This document shows positions 60,978 through 64,000 of a DNA stretch of 64,000 nucleotides, piece after piece; position 1 is the first letter of the stretch; the number at the start of each line of letters is the position of its first letter. The position numbers and the translations under genes are program-made. Origin of the DNA: Pseudomonas nabeulensis. GTDB taxonomy: Bacteria; Pseudomonadota; Gammaproteobacteria; Pseudomonadales; Pseudomonadaceae. The DNA lies in contig NZ_QUZT01000026.1 in assembly GCF_004682045.1 (NCBI RefSeq), forward strand, positions 1 to 64,000. Direction: 5' to 3'. The notes below the pieces were generated by a model. The model saw only the letters and a list, made by a program, of their open reading frames with translations. It was not told the origin of the DNA and made no database searches.

Positions 60978-61793
60978 TCAGCCCTTGGCGGCTTGCGCCT
61001 TCGCGCGCATCTTATCGGCCATGCTGGTCATCTCGTCGTACAGCAACTGCGGGTTCTTCTGCTTCAACGCCCACGCCATCCGCCCTTGCTCATGGGGCAG
61101 GATCATGAATTCACCTTCCGCCACGCGCTGGTAGATGTAATCGGCGATGTCAGCCGCCGTGATCGGCGAACTTTCCAGCAACTTACCGACCTGGGCTTTC
61201 ATCGCCGGCGTCGGCCCACGAAACGAGTCCAACAGGTTGGTCTGGAAGAATGACGGGCACACCACGTGCACACCGACTTCCTGTTGCTTGAGCTCCACCA
61301 GCAAACTCTCCGACAGCGCGACCACACCGGCCTTGGCCACGTTGTAGTTGCTCATGGCCGGGCCCTGCATCAGGGCTGCCATGGAGGCGATATTGATGAT
61401 GCGTCCCTTGCTCTTTTCCAGCAGCGGCAGGAACGCCTTGCAGCCCTTGACCACGCCCATCAGGTTGATCGCGATCTGCCAGTCCCAGTCTTCCAGGGAC
61501 AGCTCGGCAAAGAAGCCGCCCGAGGCCACGCCGGCATTGTTGACGATCACATCGATCCCGCCGAGCTTGACCTCACAGGCCTGGGCAAACGCAGTGAGCT
61601 GGCTGTAGTCGCGCACATCGCAGCGCTGGATAAAACCATCACCACCGGCCTCTTTCACTAACTTGAGGGTTTCCTGCAAGCCCGGTTCACTGACGTCCGA
61701 CAACGCCAACTGCCAACCCTCGCGGGCCCAGCGCAGAGCGATTTCACGACCCAGGCCGGACCCGGCGCCAGTGATCATCATGCGATTTTGCAT
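60978..61793 (-). CDS. Short-chain dehydrogenase/reductase (SDR)
   Basis: The 271-residue protein is a classical SDR. It has the cofactor motif TGAGSGLGREIA (residues 8-19), NNAGVASGG, the catalytic serine region INIASM, and the YNVAKAG tyrosine/lysine pair (about 153-157). It should oxidise or reduce an alcohol or ketone with NAD(P). The C-terminal ADKMRAKAQAAKG tail is typical of a pseudomonad clade of unknown substrate. It appears to be a single-gene unit. Confidence 0.9.
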   Translation of the reverse strand: MQNRMMITGAGSGLGREIALRWAREGWQLALSDVSEPGLQETLKLVKEAGGDGFIQRCDVRDYSQLTAFAQACEVKLGGIDVIVNNAGVASGGFFAELSLEDWDWQIAINLMGVVKGCKAFLPLLEKSKGRIINIASMAALMQGPAMSNYNVAKAGVVALSESLLVELKQQEVGVHVVCPSFFQTNLLDSFRGPTPAMKAQVGKLLESSPITAADIADYIYQRVAEGEFMILPHEQGRMAWALKQKNPQLLYDEMTSMADKMRAKAQAAKG

Positions 61794-62109
61794 AGGAAAG
61801 TTGCCTTGTGGTTCACGGAAGAAGTGACCGGCAGTGTAGCGAAGGTTTTTTACTTACCCACGTACCATCAGAGTGATGAATGCCCCAGGCAAACCCGCAA
61901 GCAGGTCGGAAACTTGCGCATCGCCCAAGTTCAATATTTTTTAACTAAGCGAGTGCAATAAAAGAAATAAGCAAGTTCGCAAATCGCTTTAAAAAAACTT
62001 GGAATTTTCTGCGCAGCGCACGAGTCGGAGTTGATAAGGCGTCCGTAACTAACTATGGGCCTATCGTTGAATAACCGGTCTTGCAGAAGGCCTACAAGGA
62101 AAACACACT
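61794..62109 (+). promoter_or_regulatory. Upstream region of DUF3309 gene with AlgU-like promoter
   Basis: No gene is seen in these 316 bases. GAATTT (62002-62007), a 17-bp spacer and TCGGA (62025-62029) resemble the AlgU/RpoE-type consensus GAACTT-N16/17-TCTGA with one mismatch in each box, 80 bp before the DUF3309 ATG. The remainder is AT-rich. Confidence 0.4.
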
Positions 62110-62262
62110 ATGAGCCTTATTCTGATCATTATCCTTATCCTCCTGCTGGTCGGTGGTTTGCCAGTGTTCCCCCACTCGCGTAACTGGGGTTATGGCCCGT
62201 CGGGTATCCTCGGTGTCGTACTGGTCGTGCTGCTGGTGTTGTTGCTGCTCGGTCGGATATAA
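62110..62262 (+). CDS. DUF3309 small membrane protein
   Basis: The 50-residue protein begins MSLILIIILILLLVGGLPVF. It has two hydrophobic segments joined by the polar PHSRNWGYGPSG turn that defines the DUF3309 family, and ends LLLLGRI. AAGGA lies about eight bases before the ATG. A bidirectional terminator follows. These small inner-membrane proteins are often stress-induced, but no function is established. Confidence 0.9.
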   Translation: MSLILIIILILLLVGGLPVFPHSRNWGYGPSGILGVVLVVLLVLLLLGRI

Positions 62263-62273
62263 ACGCCACGCAC

Positions 62274-62303
62274 AAAAAAAGAGGCCATCAAGGCCTCTTT
62301 TTT
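62274..62303. terminator. Bidirectional intrinsic terminator
   Basis: A stem of GAGGCC and GGCCTC extended by A-run and T-run pairing has a five-base ATCAA loop. It separates the convergent DUF3309 and LTA-synthase-like genes and works in both directions. Confidence 0.92.
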
Positions 62304-62315
62304 ATGGCCGGTTAG

Positions 62316-64000
62316 TTAGTCCGGCTTGCCGTTGACCACACCGGCGGTGTTGTCCAACAGGCTCTTGGTAGCGGTTTGCAGGAACGACTCGAGTTTCTGC
62401 TTCAACGCCGCCTCGTCCGGCGACGCTGGGATCACTTTACCGGTCGGGTTGGCGCCCAGTTCGTATTCCCACAGCTTAGGTGGCATTTCCTTGGGCAGAA
62501 CCAGAATGCGGTCTGCGGTCACCAGGGCGACGGTCTGGTCGCTGCCCGATGGCTTGATCACGCCGAAGCCCTTGTCGCCTTCCGGCAGGTTCAGCAGGTC
62601 GCGGCCCCAGCACTGGTGCAGGGTATCGCCACCGAGGCGGCCCATGATGGTCGGCACGATGTCGATCTGGGTGCCCACGGTGTGGTCACGCTCGCCGAAC
62701 TTCTCCTGCATGCCCGGAGCAATCATCAGCATCGGCACGTTGAAGCGGCCCAGGTCCATCTCGGTGATCTGCTGTTCGTTGCCGAAGCCGTGGTCACCCA
62801 CGATGACGAACAGGGTTTCCTTGAAGTACGGCTCCTTGCGGGCCTTTTCAAAGAACTGGCCCAGGGCCCAGTCGGAATAGCGCATCGCCGTCAAATGCTC
62901 GTTGAGGCTGCCACGGTCGGTGACTTTGTCCACCGGCAATGGGGTCGGCAACGCATACGGCGTGTGGTTGGACAGGGTTTGCAGCAAGGCGTAGAACGGC
63001 TTGCCGCCTTCACGCGCCTTCAACTCTTCTAGGCCACGGTTGAACATGTCCTGGTCGGACACGCCCCACGTCGGGTCGGAGAACACCGGGTCGACGAAGT
63101 CGTTGCGGCCGATGAAGTTGGTCATGCCCTGGTTGCTGAAGAAGCCCGACTGGTTGTCCCAGGCGAAGTCGCCGTTGTAGACGTACACGTCGTCAAACTT
63201 GCGCGCACTGAGCAACTGCGGCAGGCCCGACAGCTTGTGGCTGCCTTCCGGGGTCTGCATCAGGTATTCGAAGCCTGGCAGGTTCGGGAAGCACGCCATG
63301 GTGGCAAACATACCCTGGTGGGTGTGGGTGCCGTTGGAGAAGAAGCGGTCGAACAGCAGGCCTTCCTTGGACAGTTTGTCGAAGTACGGCGTGATATTGC
63401 CCGGACGACCCAGGGCGCCCACCGAGTGACCGGCGAAGCTTTCCATCAGGATCACGACCACGTTCTTGATCGGCAGGGTCTTCTCGGCCGGTGGGGTGTA
63501 GTCGCGGCGCACGGCGGCGATGTCGGCGTCTACCAGCTTCTCTTGCGGCAGTACCAGCATGTCACGCACGGTCTGGGTGGCCAGCGGCTGGTCCAGGGTG
63601 GCTTTCCAGATGTTGGTGCGGTCTTCGGAGAAGCGCGCCTTGGCGGCTGCGATCAGCGACAAGGTGCCATTGAGGCCCAACTGGTTGGCGAAGTTCGAGT
63701 CAGTGGTGTAGACGTCACCCCAACGCAGCGGCGGGCCCTGGCGCAGGGTGCCACGGATGGCGACCACAGCGATCAACAGGCACACCACGAATACCGCGAT
63801 GCGCGTATACCACGGCGCCACTTGGCGGGTGCCGATGCTGCCACCGCTGAACGGGCCGCGTGGGCGCGTGGCGCGGTCGGCGCCTTTGAAGGCCATGCTC
63901 AGGATCAGCGTGCCCACGGCCCAGGCCAGCAGGTAGCGCACCACCGGGAAACCGTACCAGAGCATGCTCATCACGGTTTTCGGGTCTTCCTTCACGTACT
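62316..64000 (-). CDS. LTA-synthase-like sulfatase/phosphoglycerol transferase (5'-partial)
   Basis: The reading frame runs off the right edge, so only the last about 561 residues are present. Remaining membrane segments lie near its left end (YLLAWAVGTLILSMAF; IAVFVVCLLIAVVAI). The periplasmic sulfatase-fold domain has the metal and nucleophile motifs of LtaS-type enzymes: VVILMESFAGHS, the threonine in SNGTHTHQGMFAT, and VGDHGFGNE. In Gram-negatives such proteins transfer phosphoglycerol or phosphoethanolamine to glycans or lipids. The acceptor is unknown. It ends just after a terminator shared with DUF3309. Confidence 0.88.
   Translation of the reverse strand, partial: YVKEDPKTVMSMLWYGFPVVRYLLAWAVGTLILSMAFKGADRATRPRGPFSGGSIGTRQVAPWYTRIAVFVVCLLIAVVAIRGTLRQGPPLRWGDVYTTDSNFANQLGLNGTLSLIAAAKARFSEDRTNIWKATLDQPLATQTVRDMLVLPQEKLVDADIAAVRRDYTPPAEKTLPIKNVVVILMESFAGHSVGALGRPGNITPYFDKLSKEGLLFDRFFSNGTHTHQGMFATMACFPNLPGFEYLMQTPEGSHKLSGLPQLLSARKFDDVYVYNGDFAWDNQSGFFSNQGMTNFIGRNDFVDPVFSDPTWGVSDQDMFNRGLEELKAREGGKPFYALLQTLSNHTPYALPTPLPVDKVTDRGSLNEHLTAMRYSDWALGQFFEKARKEPYFKETLFVIVGDHGFGNEQQITEMDLGRFNVPMLMIAPGMQEKFGERDHTVGTQIDIVPTIMGRLGGDTLHQCWGRDLLNLPEGDKGFGVIKPSGSDQTVALVTADRILVLPKEMPPKLWEYELGANPTGKVIPASPDEAALKQKLESFLQTATKSLLDNTAGVVNGKPD

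Noticed and set aside
60874..61108. Possible small plus-strand ORF (starting MRVGVQGINAFPQNQ) with AAGGA upstream
   Set aside because: It runs on as antisense to the SDR gene and has no family resemblance; the apparent ribosome-binding site lies in the csrA-type promoter region. Ribosome profiling could revive it.
1..64000. CRISPR arrays, prophage, insertion sequences, rRNA or known riboswitches
   Set aside because: No regularly spaced direct repeats, transposase, integrase, phage structural genes, rRNA or recognisable riboswitch leaders were found on reading the window; the only repeats are REP/REPIN-type.

Overview
This window looks like chromosome from a plant- or soil-associated fluorescent Pseudomonas (P. 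fluorescens group). The basis is GC-rich coding DNA, many LysR regulators, an OprD porin, a three-subunit gluconate-dehydrogenase-type operon, the NAGGN osmolyte genes, a polyphosphate:AMP phosphotransferase, and seven intergenic REP/REPIN-type repeats. No phage, integrase, IS element, CRISPR array or rRNA was seen. There is one tRNA (Asn).

Bases 1-24900 are mostly small catabolic modules, each beside its own regulator. They are: LysR / RraA-type aldolase / aminotransferase / DAACS transporter (61-4307); LysR / OprD / YfcC-type carrier / CocE-type hydrolase (4391-10194), with a striking 18-bp inverted repeat in the divergent promoter; an orphan DUF3800 protein; a Cache-domain chemoreceptor behind a probable FliA promoter; a Tat-exported, FAD and triheme cytochrome c dehydrogenase (13328-17187); and a tetronate (four-carbon acid sugar) module of DeoR regulator, GntP transporter, SAF-domain oxidoreductase, OtnK kinase and OtnC decarboxylase (17852-23714).

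Bases 23900-33300 hold a LysR/lldD pair and a CoA-thioester pathway. The pathway comprises a CaiB-type CoA-transferase, 3-hydroxyacyl-CoA dehydrogenase, enoyl-CoA hydratase, divergent IclR regulator, acyl-CoA dehydrogenase and AAHS-type MFS importer. Two copies of a TTTCGC-N3-GCG palindrome flank the IclR promoter region.

Bases 33300-50300 are mainly housekeeping and signalling: two cyclic-di-GMP proteins, a heme-oxygenase-fold protein, an ABC exporter, a cytoplasmic DsbA-like protein, TrhO, BolA, a DUF2059 protein, fumarase C, a DMT permease, a thiolase, Pap and MnmC. REPINs fill several of the gaps.

Bases 50317-55143 encode a 1608-residue protein with a long N-terminal toxin-like region, leucine-rich repeats and a C-terminal NEL-type E3 ubiquitin ligase domain with a visible CxD catalytic motif. 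It is probably a host-directed effector. Next come the N-acetylglutaminylglutamine amide (NAGGN) osmolyte genes (55454-60318), YheU, a divergent CsrA/Rsm paralogue, an SDR, a 50-residue DUF3309 membrane protein and a truncated LTA-synthase-like sulfatase at the right edge.

Start sites were re-chosen where a ribosome-binding site supported an internal start. All functions are inferred from sequence motifs and remembered family sequences; no searches were run.
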